Positions 26,080 through 34,959 are shown, counted from the stretch's first letter. The stretch is DNA of 64,000 bases from Mycolicibacterium arenosum (GCF_024320865.1 NZ_JANDBD010000002.1:558001-622000); one strand, 5' to 3'. Notes: generated by a model not told the origin, from the letters alone. A program made the numbers and translations.

Positions 26080-26968
26080 CGCCGCCGTGCTCCTCCCCGC
26101 CCACGACGACGCCCGCGACGTCCTCCATGGGTTTGACGATCGACGTGAAGTCGGAGTCCGCGCCCAGTTCGGCCAGCGTGGTCTCCCACAGCGCGGCGAC
26201 CGTCTCCGCCACGCGCGACGGCACTCCGAGCGACCGCGCCTCGTCCAGGTAGAGCCGGATGTCCTTGGTCATCAGTCCCGTCGCGAACCCGTAGTCGAAG
26301 GTGCGCGGCAGCACGGCCCGCGGGAACTTGTCGCGGCTGGCGTGAGTGCCGCCCGAACCCGCGTTGAGCACGTCGATCATGACGTGCGCGTCGAGACCGG
26401 CCTTGACGCCCATGACCATGACCTCGGCGGTGGCGGCCAGCGTCGTGGCGGCCATCAGGTTGTTGACCAACTTCATCGTCTGGGCGGCGCCCGGCTGCTC
26501 GGACACGAAGATGGCGCGACCGATCGCGGCGAACACCGATTCCATCGCCGCGAAGTCCGCCCGCGGACCGGACACCATGACCGCGAGGGTGCCCGCCTCC
26601 GCGCCGTGCACGCCGCCGCTGACCGGCGCGTCGAGCGCGGTGATCCCGTGTTCGGCGAGGACGGCGCTATTGCGTTGTGCTGCTTGCGCACCCACGGTGG
26701 ACAGGTCGACGTAGCGGCGCACGGCGCTGCCGCCGGACACCTCGGCCGCGACCACTTCGGACACCTGCGGCGTCGGGAGGCTCGCCAGCACGGTGTCGGT
26801 GCGGTCGGCGACGTCGCGCGCCGACGACCCCGCCACGGCGCCACACTCGACCATGCGTTCCACGGAGTCTGCCCGCACGTCGAACACGACGACGCCGTGT
26901 CCGGCGTCGACCAGTCGGGTGGCCATCGGCAATCCCATGTTGCCCAACCCGATGAAGCCGACGCTCAC
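26072..26968 (-). CDS. beta-hydroxyacid dehydrogenase (3-hydroxyisobutyrate dehydrogenase family)
   Basis: A 298-residue NAD(P)-dependent oxidoreductase. The Rossmann start is FIGLGNMGLPMATRLVDAGH, the substrate motif is DAPVSGGVHGAEAGTLAVMV, and the catalytic Lys is in MKLVNNLM. The start is GTG, overlapping the stop of the LigD-like gene by four bases. The family oxidises short beta-hydroxyacids; the true substrate is not visible. Confidence 0.88.
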   Translation of the reverse strand: MSVGFIGLGNMGLPMATRLVDAGHGVVVFDVRADSVERMVECGAVAGSSARDVADRTDTVLASLPTPQVSEVVAAEVSGGSAVRRYVDLSTVGAQAAQRNSAVLAEHGITALDAPVSGGVHGAEAGTLAVMVSGPRADFAAMESVFAAIGRAIFVSEQPGAAQTMKLVNNLMAATTLAATAEVMVMGVKAGLDAHVMIDVLNAGSGGTHASRDKFPRAVLPRTFDYGFATGLMTKDIRLYLDEARSLGVPSRVAETVAALWETTLAELGADSDFTSIVKPMEDVAGVVVGGEEHGGGG

Positions 26969-27924
26969 TGCTCCGCGGCCTTTCGCTTGGCGCGGGCGCG
27001 TCGTTTCCCCTCGTGCATGGCCGCGACCCTGGCCACGGGAATGGTCCTGCCCTGCTCGACGAGGTCGTCGGGAATGCGCTGCGGCGCAGGCATCGACTGC
27101 GCCCAGGACGGTCGTCCCTCGAGTTTCGCGAGTGCGGTGTGCACGGTGAAGTCGGAGGGCGTGACGCTATCGAGGTCCGACCACGCCAGCGGGAACGACA
27201 CCGGGGTGCCCGGACGCAAGCGGGGACTGTAGGCCGCTGCGACCGTCGCGCCACCCGCGCGGGTCGAGTCGACGAACACCTTGCCGTCGCGATCGGAGAC
27301 GATGAACGCCGTTGTGGCGATGTCCGGGTCGAGCGACTCCGCGCGGGCGGCGAGGGCGCGCGTCGCCCCGGCGACGTCCTCGACGGGGGACGCGTCGTCG
27401 ATCGGGACGAACACGTGAATCCCCTTGGCGCCGCTGGTTTTCACCGCGCCGTCCAGCCCGCTGTCGGCCAGCGCCTGCCGCACCAGGTGGGCCACGGCGA
27501 CGACCTTCGTGAAGTCGTCGTCCGGCGGGTCGAGGTCGAGAACCAGATGCGTCGGCCGGTACACGTTCGCGGCGAGACCGAGCGTCGGGTGGTATTCGAC
27601 GGCCCGCTGATTCCCCAGCCACAGCAGGGTGCGCAGGTCGTCGCACAGCACGTAGTGCACCTCGCGCTGCGATGCCTCGGCCCACATCGGCGTCGTGCGC
27701 ACCCAGTCGGGGGTGTACTTGGGCGCGTTCTTCTGCATGAACGGTCGCTGGCCGCGCAGCACCCGCTTCACCGTCAGCGGGCGCCCGGCGAGCGCGGGCA
27801 GCATTCGGTCGGCCACGGCCTCGAGGTAGTCGACGAGGTCGCGCTTGGTGGCCCCGGCGTCGGGGCTCAGGGGCTCGTCGAGGTTGGTGAGATCGACGCC
27901 CGCGCGCTGCTCGCTGACCGCCAC
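26965..27924 (-). CDS. LigD-type polymerase/primase (PolDom) protein
   Basis: A 319-residue stand-alone archaeo-eukaryotic primase-like polymerase, homologous to the polymerase domain of LigD and to mycobacterial PolD1/PolD2. Catalytic acids sit in LVLDLDPPDDDFTKVV, followed by the conserved KTSGAKGIHVFVPI and the third acid region PLAWSDLDSV. It uses ribonucleotides for gap filling in break or excision repair by family precedent. No Ku or ligase gene is adjacent. A basic C-terminal tail (KRRARAKRKAAEQ) may bind DNA. Confidence 0.9.
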   Translation of the reverse strand: MAVSEQRAGVDLTNLDEPLSPDAGATKRDLVDYLEAVADRMLPALAGRPLTVKRVLRGQRPFMQKNAPKYTPDWVRTTPMWAEASQREVHYVLCDDLRTLLWLGNQRAVEYHPTLGLAANVYRPTHLVLDLDPPDDDFTKVVAVAHLVRQALADSGLDGAVKTSGAKGIHVFVPIDDASPVEDVAGATRALAARAESLDPDIATTAFIVSDRDGKVFVDSTRAGGATVAAAYSPRLRPGTPVSFPLAWSDLDSVTPSDFTVHTALAKLEGRPSWAQSMPAPQRIPDDLVEQGRTIPVARVAAMHEGKRRARAKRKAAEQ

Positions 27925-27958
27925 ACCCTTCTCCCGTCGCTTCGCTCGCCCCGGCCGG

Positions 27959-28762
27959 CTAGCCGGTCGATCCGCTCGCCGTCGTCGCGATGCCGCCGTC
28001 GACGGGGATGATCGCCCCGGTCAGATACGAGCCGGCCCGGCTGGCGAGGAACACCGCGATACCCGCCATGTCGTCGTCGCGGCCGATCCGGCGAAGCGGT
28101 GCCGCCGCGGCGATGGACTCGCCGAACGCGTCGAGGGTGGCGGCCATCATCTTCGACTGAAAGGGTCCTGGCGCAACGGCGTTCACGGTCACGTGCTGAG
28201 GCCCGAGCTCGCGGGCGAGCACCCTGGTCAGCTGATGCAGCGCGGCCTTGCTGCTGGCGTAGGAGTACACGGGCAGCAGGCTGACGTGGATGGCGTCGAT
28301 GCTGCCGACGTTGATGACGCGGGCCGGGTCATCGGCTGTGCCGGCGGCTTTCAGCGCCGGTGCCAGCTCCTGGACCATCCAGAAGGGTGACTTCACGTTG
28401 AGGTCGAGCACCTTGTCCCACGCCGAGTCCGGGAAGGTCTCGAGGGGTTCGCCCCACGTCGCACCCGCGTTGTTGACCAGGATGTGCAGCGGTTGGTCGT
28501 CCGCGGTGACGAGGCCTGCGAGCCTTCGGCATTCGTCGTGGCTGGACAGATCGGCGGGGATGGCCGTCACGTCGCCGAACTCGGCCAGCTGCGCCCTGGC
28601 CTGCTCACAGGCCTCGGCTTTGCGCGAGCTGATCACGACGCGGGCACCCGCCTGCAGCAGGCCGCGGGCCATCATCAGGCCGATGCCGCGGGTTCCGCCG
28701 GTGACGAGTGCGCGCTTGCCGGTGAGATCGAAAAGCGCGGTGTGGCTGCTGAATTCGGTCAC
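27959..28762 (-). CDS. short-chain dehydrogenase/reductase
   Basis: A 267-residue classical SDR. The cofactor motif is VTGGTRGIG, the structural motif NNAG follows, and the catalytic Ser-Tyr-Lys are in NVGSIDAIH and YSYASSKAALHQ. Start GTG 28762 overlaps the cupin stop by four bases. The last residues (VDGGIATTASGSTG) are family typical. Substrate unassigned. Confidence 0.9.
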   Translation of the reverse strand: MTEFSSHTALFDLTGKRALVTGGTRGIGLMMARGLLQAGARVVISSRKAEACEQARAQLAEFGDVTAIPADLSSHDECRRLAGLVTADDQPLHILVNNAGATWGEPLETFPDSAWDKVLDLNVKSPFWMVQELAPALKAAGTADDPARVINVGSIDAIHVSLLPVYSYASSKAALHQLTRVLARELGPQHVTVNAVAPGPFQSKMMAATLDAFGESIAAAAPLRRIGRDDDMAGIAVFLASRAGSYLTGAIIPVDGGIATTASGSTG

Positions 28763-29199
28763 TGCGCATCCTCGGCGGCTGGTGGGGGAGTTCCGATAAG
28801 CACCGCGCTCAACCGGCACGGCTCCGATCCGGTCCTCCAGGCGTGGTCGACCCCGGTCAACACGACCAGGTCACCCTGCTCGAGGCGGTGTGCACCGTCG
28901 TCGAGCACGAGATCGACGGTGCCCGACACCACGGTCTGGAGGTCGAGGGTGTCGGTGTGGTGCAGCGGGGTCTCGGAGTCCGGGCCGAGATCGACGACCA
29001 TCCACCGCACGACGCCGGGGGCGATGCCCTGGTCGATCAGGGGCGCACTGCCGGCGGGTCGGGCCGGTGGCGGACTGGTGGACGTGGCGTACGGAATGCC
29101 CATCCCGAAGCCGGGGGCCACCTGGTCGACGGTCAACTCGTCCTGACTGACGACGTAAGACTTCCCGTCGACGTCGACACCGGTGATGAACGTCCGCAC
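28759..29199 (-). CDS. cupin-domain protein
   Basis: A 146-residue single cupin. The metal-binding half is ETPLHHTDTLDLQTVVSGTVDLVLDDG, giving His-His and a Glu/Asp-like position, and the second half LEQGDLVVLTGVDHAWRTG supplies a third His. Start GTG 29199. It is translationally coupled to the SDR, suggesting both act on one small molecule. Confidence 0.85.
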   Translation of the reverse strand: MRTFITGVDVDGKSYVVSQDELTVDQVAPGFGMGIPYATSTSPPPARPAGSAPLIDQGIAPGVVRWMVVDLGPDSETPLHHTDTLDLQTVVSGTVDLVLDDGAHRLEQGDLVVLTGVDHAWRTGSEPCRLSAVLIGTPPPAAEDAQ

Positions 29200-29240
29200 G
29201 TGGCGAGCGTACGGCGGCGTCGTCGGGACGAGAAGAGCGG

Positions 29241-29861
29241 CTAGAAGATCAGCCCCTGCGCCTTGCTCGTGGCGTTGGCGAAGCGGTTCTGCACGTCCTC
29301 CCAGTTGACCACGTTCCAGAAGGCCGTGACGTAGTCGGCCTTCACGTTTCTGTACTGCAGGTAGTAGGCGTGCTCCCACATGTCGACCTGCAGCAGCGGG
29401 ATGATGCCGAGCGGCACGTTGGCCTGCTGGTCGTAGAGCTGGAAGGTCAGCAGACGCTGCCCCAGCGTGTCGTAGCCGAGCACCGCCCAGCCCGACCCCT
29501 GCAGACCGTTGGCGGCCGCCGCGAACTGCGCCCGGAACCCGTCGAACGAGCCGAACTGGTCGTCGATGGCGGCTCCGAGGTCACCGGCCGGCTTGTCACC
29601 GCCGTGGGGTGAGAGGTTCTTCCACCAGATCGAGTGGTTGACGTGGCCGCCGAGGTGGAACGCGAGGTTCTTCTCGTTGAGGAGGATCGCCGCGTGGTCG
29701 CTGTTCGCGCGCGCCTCCTCGAGCGTGGCGATGGCGTCGTTGAGTCCCTTGACGTAGGTCGCGTGGTGCTTGCCGTGGTGGAGCTCGTTGATCTGTCCCG
29801 AGATGTGCGGCTCGAGCGCACCGTAGTCGTAATCCAGTTCGGGAAGGGTGTATTCGGCCAT
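29241..29861 (-). CDS. sodA: superoxide dismutase, probably manganese type
   Basis: A 206-residue Fe/Mn-SOD that dismutates superoxide. Metal ligands are His28, His76, Asp160 and His164. Residue 145 is Gln ([10 protein letters not shown]), where the M. tuberculosis iron enzyme has His; published mutants show His145Gln shifts preference to manganese, so this enzyme should be Mn-dependent as in M. smegmatis. There is no signal peptide; mycobacterial SodA is exported by a SecA2 route. It has its own AT-rich promoter region between 29862 and 29930. Confidence 0.96.
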   Translation of the reverse strand: MAEYTLPELDYDYGALEPHISGQINELHHGKHHATYVKGLNDAIATLEEARANSDHAAILLNEKNLAFHLGGHVNHSIWWKNLSPHGGDKPAGDLGAAIDDQFGSFDGFRAQFAAAANGLQGSGWAVLGYDTLGQRLLTFQLYDQQANVPLGIIPLLQVDMWEHAYYLQYRNVKADYVTAFWNVVNWEDVQNRFANATSKAQGLIF

Positions 29862-30057
29862 GACCACGACCCTAGGAGCGCTTCGGTTATCTGTCCACCT
29901 GTTCACATGTTGTGTTATTGTGAGATTGCGGGCCGACCGCGTGCGACGTCGATGCAGCACATCACGGAGACGACTTGCCAGCCGGGCGAGGGTCGGCCCG
30001 CACCGCTGTCCCGAGACTCTTGGGGTGGTTTACGCTCGCCTCGAGGAGGAGGCGGCG

Positions 30058-32406
30058 ATGAACGGTCCCGGTCTCGTCCTCACCGGCGAGTTCACCGAAG
30101 CTCTCGACCTGCTCGGCGGTGGCCGGCACGTCTTCCTGACGGGCAAGGCTGGCACCGGCAAGTCGACGCTGATCCGGCATTTCATCGCCGAGACCGAGCG
30201 CAACGTCGTGGTCGTGGCGCCGACCGGGATCGCCGCACTCAACGTCGACGGGTACACCATCCACCGACTGTTCGGGTTCACCACCACGACGTCGCTCGAC
30301 GACGTGCGGACGGGCCGGTACTACCCCGGCCGGTTCGCCAAGACGCTGGCGTCGCTCGACACGTTGATCGTCGACGAGGCGTCGATGGTGCGGGCCGATC
30401 TGTTCGACCAGTTCGCCGCGGCGCTCGAGCGGTTCGGTCCGGCGCCGGGGACGCCGTTCGGCGGCGTGCAGATCGTGCTCGTCGGCGATCTCTACCAGTT
30501 GCCCCCCGTCGTACACGAAGCGGAGGCCGGCTACCTCAACGCGAGGTACGAGACGCCGTACTTCTTCTCCGCCGAGACGTTCCGCCGCGAGGATTTTCCG
30601 ACGATCGCCCTCACCACGGTGTTCCGCCAGCTCGGTGACAACCGGATGGCGGCCATTCTCAACGAGATTCGTGAAGGCGTGCTCGTCGGCCGCGCGCGCG
30701 ACGAGCTCAACGCACGGACCGATCCCGACTTCGTCCCACCCGACGACGAGTTCTGGCTGACGCTGGCCCCCACCAACCGGCTCGTCACCGCGCGCAACCG
30801 GGAGCGGCTGGCTCGGCTGCCCGAGGACGAGATCACCTATCTGGCAAGGAGGACCGGCGATCTGAGCCTGTTCGATCCGCCGGTGGACGACGAGCTGCGG
30901 TTCAAGGTCGGCGCACAGGTGATGATGTTGAACAACGATCAGTTCGACCGCTGGGTCAACGGCACCCTCGGCCGCGTGACCGGTGTGCGGATGGACGACG
31001 GCATAGTGGTCACCGTCGAGTTCACCGACGGTGAGGTCTGCGATGTGCGTCCGTTCACATGGGAGGCGACGCGGCCGGTCGTCGACGGCGGCTCACTGCG
31101 CCGCGAGGTGATCGGCACGTACACGCAGCTGCCCTTCAAGCTCGCGTGGGCCATCACGATCCACAAGAGCCAGGGGCAGACGCTGGACCGGATGGTCGTC
31201 GACCTCAGCGGTGGCATGTTCTCGTTCGGTCAGCTGTACGTGGCGCTGAGCCGGTGCACGTCGTTGAACGGGCTGGTGCTGAAACGGCCTGTGCTGCCGA
31301 AGGATCTGAAGACCGACAAGCGGGTCGTCCGGTTCCTCCGGCAGGCCACGGCGGACGACGGTGTCCGACGGTACTGCGGCATCGGCATTCTCACCGTGGG
31401 CGACGAGGGGCGGATGTCCCGGCCGCGGCCGGTGGAGTTCGCCGTGGCGTTCGACGACGGCACCGCGGTCACGACGCTGGTCAACCCGCAGCGCGACCTG
31501 GCCGACGCACGGCGGGAGTTCGGCATCACGGTGTCCGACGTGCTGCTGGCGCCGACACTCGCCGAGGTGTGGCAGGTCGTCGCGCCGATGCTGGCGGGGT
31601 GCACACCCGTCGGCGCAGGGATCGACGAGACGCTCGGGCTGATCGACTTCGAACTGAAGCGGCTGGGGTTGGTGGTGGCCACGCCGCTGGGCGTCGAGAT
31701 TCGGGCCGGCAGGTTGGCGAGGGGGACGGCGCTGGACCGGGCTCGCGCGGCGTTGGATGCGTTTCTCGCCTCGGGGACAGGCGATTCCGGCGCGCTCGCG
31801 TTCGACGACCCCGAGACGGCCGAGTCGCCCACCGGCTGCCTGGTCAGCCGCGACGCCGAGGTGCCGACGCCGACGGCGGTGCACCTGCCCGCGCTGTCGG
31901 CGCTGCTGGACGTCAGCCGACCGGTGGGCGCGCTTCTGCTCGGGCGGTCGGCGCCGGAGGCGGTGCCCGATACGCCGTGGCACGCGGCGGCGCGGTTCTC
32001 GGTTGCCGATCAGTTGCGGGTGGCGGCGTCGCGAGTGCCGATGACCGACGAGGCGCTGCAGCGGTTGCGCGCGGTGGAGGGGTATCTCGGTGTCGAGATC
32101 GGGGAGGTGTCGGCCGCCCCGGTCGGCGACGACATCGCCGCGGTACTGATACCCGGTGCGCGCGTGTGCTTCACGGGCACCGCGGAGGACGGCCGCGGCC
32201 GCGTGATCGACCGCGACGACATGCACGATCGCGCGTCGTCCGCCGGGCTGCTGCCCGTCCGGACCGTCAGCAAGACCCGCTGCGACGTGCTCATCACCGC
32301 CGAGGTCGGCAGCCAGTCCGGTAAGGCCCGCAAGGCACTCGAGTGGGGCAAACCCGTCTTCTCCGCCGCCGATTTCCTCGCCTGGCTCGAGTCCCGCGAC
32401 TCCTGA
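30058..32406 (+). CDS. PIF1-like helicase with degenerate exonuclease region and BRCT tail
   Basis: A 782-residue SF1B helicase. Walker A is GKAGTGKS (residues 29-36) and Walker B IVDEAS (103-108); later motifs include LVGDLYQLPPV, LTTVFRQ and IHKSQGQTLDRM. The UvrD_C_2-type segment AWAITIHKSQG precedes a middle region (about 440-560) that resembles a DEDD exonuclease fold. The last ~80 residues form a BRCT domain (VCFTGTAEDGRGRV and KTRCDVLITAEVGSQSGKARK). ATG 30058 is preceded by GAGGAGGA. Likely DNA-repair or replication-fork helicase; the combined layout is characteristic of some actinobacteria. Confidence 0.9.
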   Translation: MNGPGLVLTGEFTEALDLLGGGRHVFLTGKAGTGKSTLIRHFIAETERNVVVVAPTGIAALNVDGYTIHRLFGFTTTTSLDDVRTGRYYPGRFAKTLASLDTLIVDEASMVRADLFDQFAAALERFGPAPGTPFGGVQIVLVGDLYQLPPVVHEAEAGYLNARYETPYFFSAETFRREDFPTIALTTVFRQLGDNRMAAILNEIREGVLVGRARDELNARTDPDFVPPDDEFWLTLAPTNRLVTARNRERLARLPEDEITYLARRTGDLSLFDPPVDDELRFKVGAQVMMLNNDQFDRWVNGTLGRVTGVRMDDGIVVTVEFTDGEVCDVRPFTWEATRPVVDGGSLRREVIGTYTQLPFKLAWAITIHKSQGQTLDRMVVDLSGGMFSFGQLYVALSRCTSLNGLVLKRPVLPKDLKTDKRVVRFLRQATADDGVRRYCGIGILTVGDEGRMSRPRPVEFAVAFDDGTAVTTLVNPQRDLADARREFGITVSDVLLAPTLAEVWQVVAPMLAGCTPVGAGIDETLGLIDFELKRLGLVVATPLGVEIRAGRLARGTALDRARAALDAFLASGTGDSGALAFDDPETAESPTGCLVSRDAEVPTPTAVHLPALSALLDVSRPVGALLLGRSAPEAVPDTPWHAAARFSVADQLRVAASRVPMTDEALQRLRAVEGYLGVEIGEVSAAPVGDDIAAVLIPGARVCFTGTAEDGRGRVIDRDDMHDRASSAGLLPVRTVSKTRCDVLITAEVGSQSGKARKALEWGKPVFSAADFLAWLESRDS

Positions 32407-32415
32407 CGTTCTACC

Positions 32416-32474
32416 GCGAGCGTGCGTGTCTGTACCCCGACACTCCGTGCCGGGCGTACAGCCAACGCACGCTC
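32416..32474 (+). repeat. 59-base hairpin repeat, left copy
   Basis: Starts GCGAGCGTGCG and ends CGCACGCTC. It folds as GAGCGTGCG/CGCACGCTC, then CTGTAC/GTACAG, then CCCG/CGGG with a small CAC-TCC-GTG tip; the only unpaired parts are TGT/CCAA and a bulged C. The last two bases lie inside the stop codon of the DUF559 gene. Confidence 0.9.
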
Positions 32475-33357
32475 ATGCCGCCGCTCGTGCTCTCAAATCG
32501 GTTGCGATGTCGCGTGCCATCTCGGCTGGCCGCTTCCGGACGTCGTCGGCGACGATGCTCATCACACGCCAGTTGATCCGACTCAGCGCGTTGCGCTTTC
32601 GCCGATCGTGGCGCAGGTCGTCCGGCGAGCTGTGATAGTCGAAGCCCTCGTATTCGACGGCCAGCCTGCGATCGGGCCAAGCGAAGTCGACTCGCCACGT
32701 GATGCCGTCCCGGTCGACTATCCGGTGTTGCAGTTCGGGCCTGGGCAATGCGTGGTCGTGCATGACCAGCCGGGCTTCGCTCTCCATCGCTGACTCAGCT
32801 GCGGCCTCGGCGAGTGGAATCAGCTCACGCACGTGGACGATGCCGCGTCGCCCGAACTGTTCGACCGCGGCCATGTGCAGATCCTGCCGATTGCACGTGC
32901 CGGTGCGCAGTGCGAGATCCAGCGTGGCCAGGGCTCGCGGGCGTCGCAGGCTGCGCGCGACCTCGACGGCAGTCCACGCCGGCGTCGTCGCCAGCCGCCC
33001 CTCGATCATCCTCAGCGGTGCTCCCTCGCGTCGGTGGATAACCAGCCCGTCGGCACGGCGCAGCTGTCCGTACGCGGGGTTCAGCACGTGCAGATCGACC
33101 TCGTCCTCGGTGTCGAAGCCGTACGCGCGGGCAGCCGTCGCCAGACATATCGGAACCCGTTGCCCCGCACGGAGGTCCAGACCGCGCAGACGGGTGAGAT
33201 CGTCCACCTCAGGAGGTGCGTAGACGCCCGTCCACACCTTCACCAGATTGCCTGCGTCGATCAGGGTCTCGAGCCTGCGTCGGCCGAGGAGCTCGAGTAG
33301 TTGTCCGGTGGTCGCCACGCCGTCCTGAGTCGCCAGCAGCGCATCGAGTGCATCCAT
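32473..33357 (-). CDS. DUF559 Vsr-like nuclease protein with AbiEi-like N-terminus
   Basis: A 294-residue protein. The N-terminal ~90 residues contain a winged-helix segment (VATTGQLLELLGRRRLETLI) as in AbiEi-type antitoxins. The C-terminal ~110 residues are a DUF559 domain: helix Glu192/Glu194, then the nuclease core VDFAWPDRRLAVEYEGFDYH with Asp224, Glu235, Glu237 and His242, followed by DRRKRNALSRINWRV. This is the PD-(D/E)xK/Vsr fold. The start ATG 33357 lies seven bases from a further GAGCGTGCG copy. It is flanked by hairpin repeats, and no toxin gene is adjacent. Confidence 0.85.
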   Translation of the reverse strand: MDALDALLATQDGVATTGQLLELLGRRRLETLIDAGNLVKVWTGVYAPPEVDDLTRLRGLDLRAGQRVPICLATAARAYGFDTEDEVDLHVLNPAYGQLRRADGLVIHRREGAPLRMIEGRLATTPAWTAVEVARSLRRPRALATLDLALRTGTCNRQDLHMAAVEQFGRRGIVHVRELIPLAEAAAESAMESEARLVMHDHALPRPELQHRIVDRDGITWRVDFAWPDRRLAVEYEGFDYHSSPDDLRHDRRKRNALSRINWRVMSIVADDVRKRPAEMARDIATDLRARAAA

Positions 33358-33448
33358 GCTGACGAGCGTGCGTCGGGCGCGGGCCCAGCTGAAGACGCGT
33401 CGATCGATCTGTGGATCAACCGTCGACTGTGGATGACCGCGCTGCCTC

Positions 33449-33507
33449 GAGCGTGCGGAGGCTGTACGCCCGGCACGGAGTGTCGGGGTACAGACACGCA
33501 CGCTCGC
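33449..33507 (-). repeat. 59-base hairpin repeat, right copy, inverted
   Basis: Reverse complement of the left copy except two adjacent bases (CCTC in place of CCAA in the internal loop). The stems are unchanged. It lies 91 bases upstream of the DUF559 start codon and 33 bases before the MFS gene. Confidence 0.9.
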
Positions 33508-33540
33508 CGGGGGACGCGCCCGGCCCTCTACTCTGCACAC

Positions 33541-34959
33541 GTGGTGAACGCGGGCGCGGGACGGGACTTTCCGCGCGGCGTCGCACTGCTGGTGGCGGCG
33601 GCGCTGTTCATGGAGATCCTCGACGGCACCATCATCGTCACCGCGTTGCCCGCCATCGCCGCCGACCTGTCCGTGGACCCGCTCGACGCGAACCTCGCCG
33701 TCGCGGCGTATCTGATCACCGTCGCGGTGGTGATCCCGGTCAGTGGCTGGCTCGCGGAGCGGTTCACGGTGCGCCGCGTCTTCCTCGTCGCGATCACGGT
33801 CTTCCTGGTCGCGTCGGCGCTGTGTGCGCTCAGCACGTCACTGCCGATGCTGGTCGCGGCGCGGGTCCTGCAGGGGCTCGGCGGCGCGCTGATGGTTCCG
33901 GTCGGCCGGCTCGCGGTGCTGCGCGCGGTGGACCGCAACCAACTGGTCGCCGCGATCGCCTGGCTGACCTGGCCCGCGCTCGTCGCACCCGTCCTGGCGC
34001 CGCTGCTCGGCGGGCTCATCGCGACCTATCTGACGTGGCAGTGGATCTTCCTCATCAACGTGCCGCTGGCGCTGATCGGACTCGCCGTGGCATGGCGCAT
34101 GATGCCAGGAGAGGACGCGCCCGCCGAACACCGGCCGATCGACGGGTGGGGGATCGTCACCGTCGTGCTCGCGGTCGCCGCGGGAATGGTGGGACTCGAC
34201 GCCATCCGGGTCGGGTCCGTGCACTGGCCGGTGCTGCTGCCCGCCGCCGCGGTGTGCGTGATCGTCACCGCGATCGCCGCGCGGCATCTGCGGTCGACGG
34301 CGCACCCGCTGGTGAACACGAACGTGCTGCGGATCGCCACGTTCCGTTCGGTGACGGTGTACGGGTCGTGCTACCGCGCGGTCATCACCGCGGTGCCGTT
34401 CCTGCTGCCGCTGATGTTCCAGCTGCGCTTCGACTGGTCGGCGGTGAAGGCCGGAGCGCTGGTGTCCGCGCTGTTCCTCGGCAACGTCATCGTCAAGCCG
34501 ACGACGACCGCGCTGATGCGCGTTGTCGGCATCAAGCGCCTGCTCGTCGTGACACTGCTGGCCTCGATCGTCGTGACCGGCGCCCTCTCCCTCATCTCGC
34601 CCGGCACGCCACTCTGGGTGATCGCCGCGCTGCTGTGCGTCAGCGGTGCGCTGCGCAGTATCGGGTTCACCGCGTACAACACGCTGGCGTTCGCCGACGT
34701 CGACGCCGCGCAGCTGACGGACGCCAACACGATTCACGCGTGCGCCCAGGAGCTGTTCGCGGGGATCGGCGTCGCGTGCGCGGTGGTCGCCACCGCCGCG
34801 GGCGCCGCTCTGCTCGACCACGGCTGGATACCGTTCGCGGCCAGCGACTTCGGCGGCGCGTTCGTCCTGCTGACACTGCTGATGGCGGCGACCCTGTACG
34901 GAGCGCTGCGGCTGCCGCCGAGCGCGGGTGCGTACGTAACCGGCACCGCTCGGGCCTGA
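33541..34959 (+). CDS. MFS drug-type transporter (DHA2/EmrB-QacA group)
   Basis: A 472-residue transporter with 12-14 membrane segments. Hallmarks are the first helix with FMEILDGTIIVTALPAIA (motif D1 of the 14-segment group), GWLAERFTVRRVFL (motif A) and RVLQGLGGALMVPVGRLAVLR (motif C region). The start is GTG 33541 or GTG 33544. It begins 33 bases after the right hairpin repeat and could share its promoter region with the repeat. Proton-driven export of a drug or metabolite is the family expectation. Confidence 0.9.
   Translation: MVNAGAGRDFPRGVALLVAAALFMEILDGTIIVTALPAIAADLSVDPLDANLAVAAYLITVAVVIPVSGWLAERFTVRRVFLVAITVFLVASALCALSTSLPMLVAARVLQGLGGALMVPVGRLAVLRAVDRNQLVAAIAWLTWPALVAPVLAPLLGGLIATYLTWQWIFLINVPLALIGLAVAWRMMPGEDAPAEHRPIDGWGIVTVVLAVAAGMVGLDAIRVGSVHWPVLLPAAAVCVIVTAIAARHLRSTAHPLVNTNVLRIATFRSVTVYGSCYRAVITAVPFLLPLMFQLRFDWSAVKAGALVSALFLGNVIVKPTTTALMRVVGIKRLLVVTLLASIVVTGALSLISPGTPLWVIAALLCVSGALRSIGFTAYNTLAFADVDAAQLTDANTIHACAQELFAGIGVACAVVATAAGAALLDHGWIPFAASDFGGAFVLLTLLMAATLYGALRLPPSAGAYVTGTARA

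Larger units (their letters stand above)
32416..33507. mobile_element. candidate element: DUF559 gene bounded by 59-base hairpin inverted repeats
   Basis: A 1,092-base unit made of the nuclease-like gene 32473-33357 and two inverted 59-base repeats, 57/59 identical. Each repeat is internally palindromic. It sits directly after the helicase stop (32406) and 33 bases before the MFS start. Repeats that bracket a nuclease gene suggest a nuclease-mobilised or homing unit, though no transposase is present and no target duplication is obvious. Inference. Confidence 0.45.

Noticed and set aside
26024..27232. 402-codon plus-strand frame across the dehydrogenase and LigD-type genes
   Set aside because: Antisense shadow of two well-supported coding genes with overlapping frames.
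32473..33357. Reading the DUF559 gene as half of a type IV (AbiE) toxin-antitoxin pair
   Set aside because: The N-terminus resembles AbiEi, but no AbiEii nucleotidyltransferase toxin is adjacent; neighbours are a helicase and an MFS gene.
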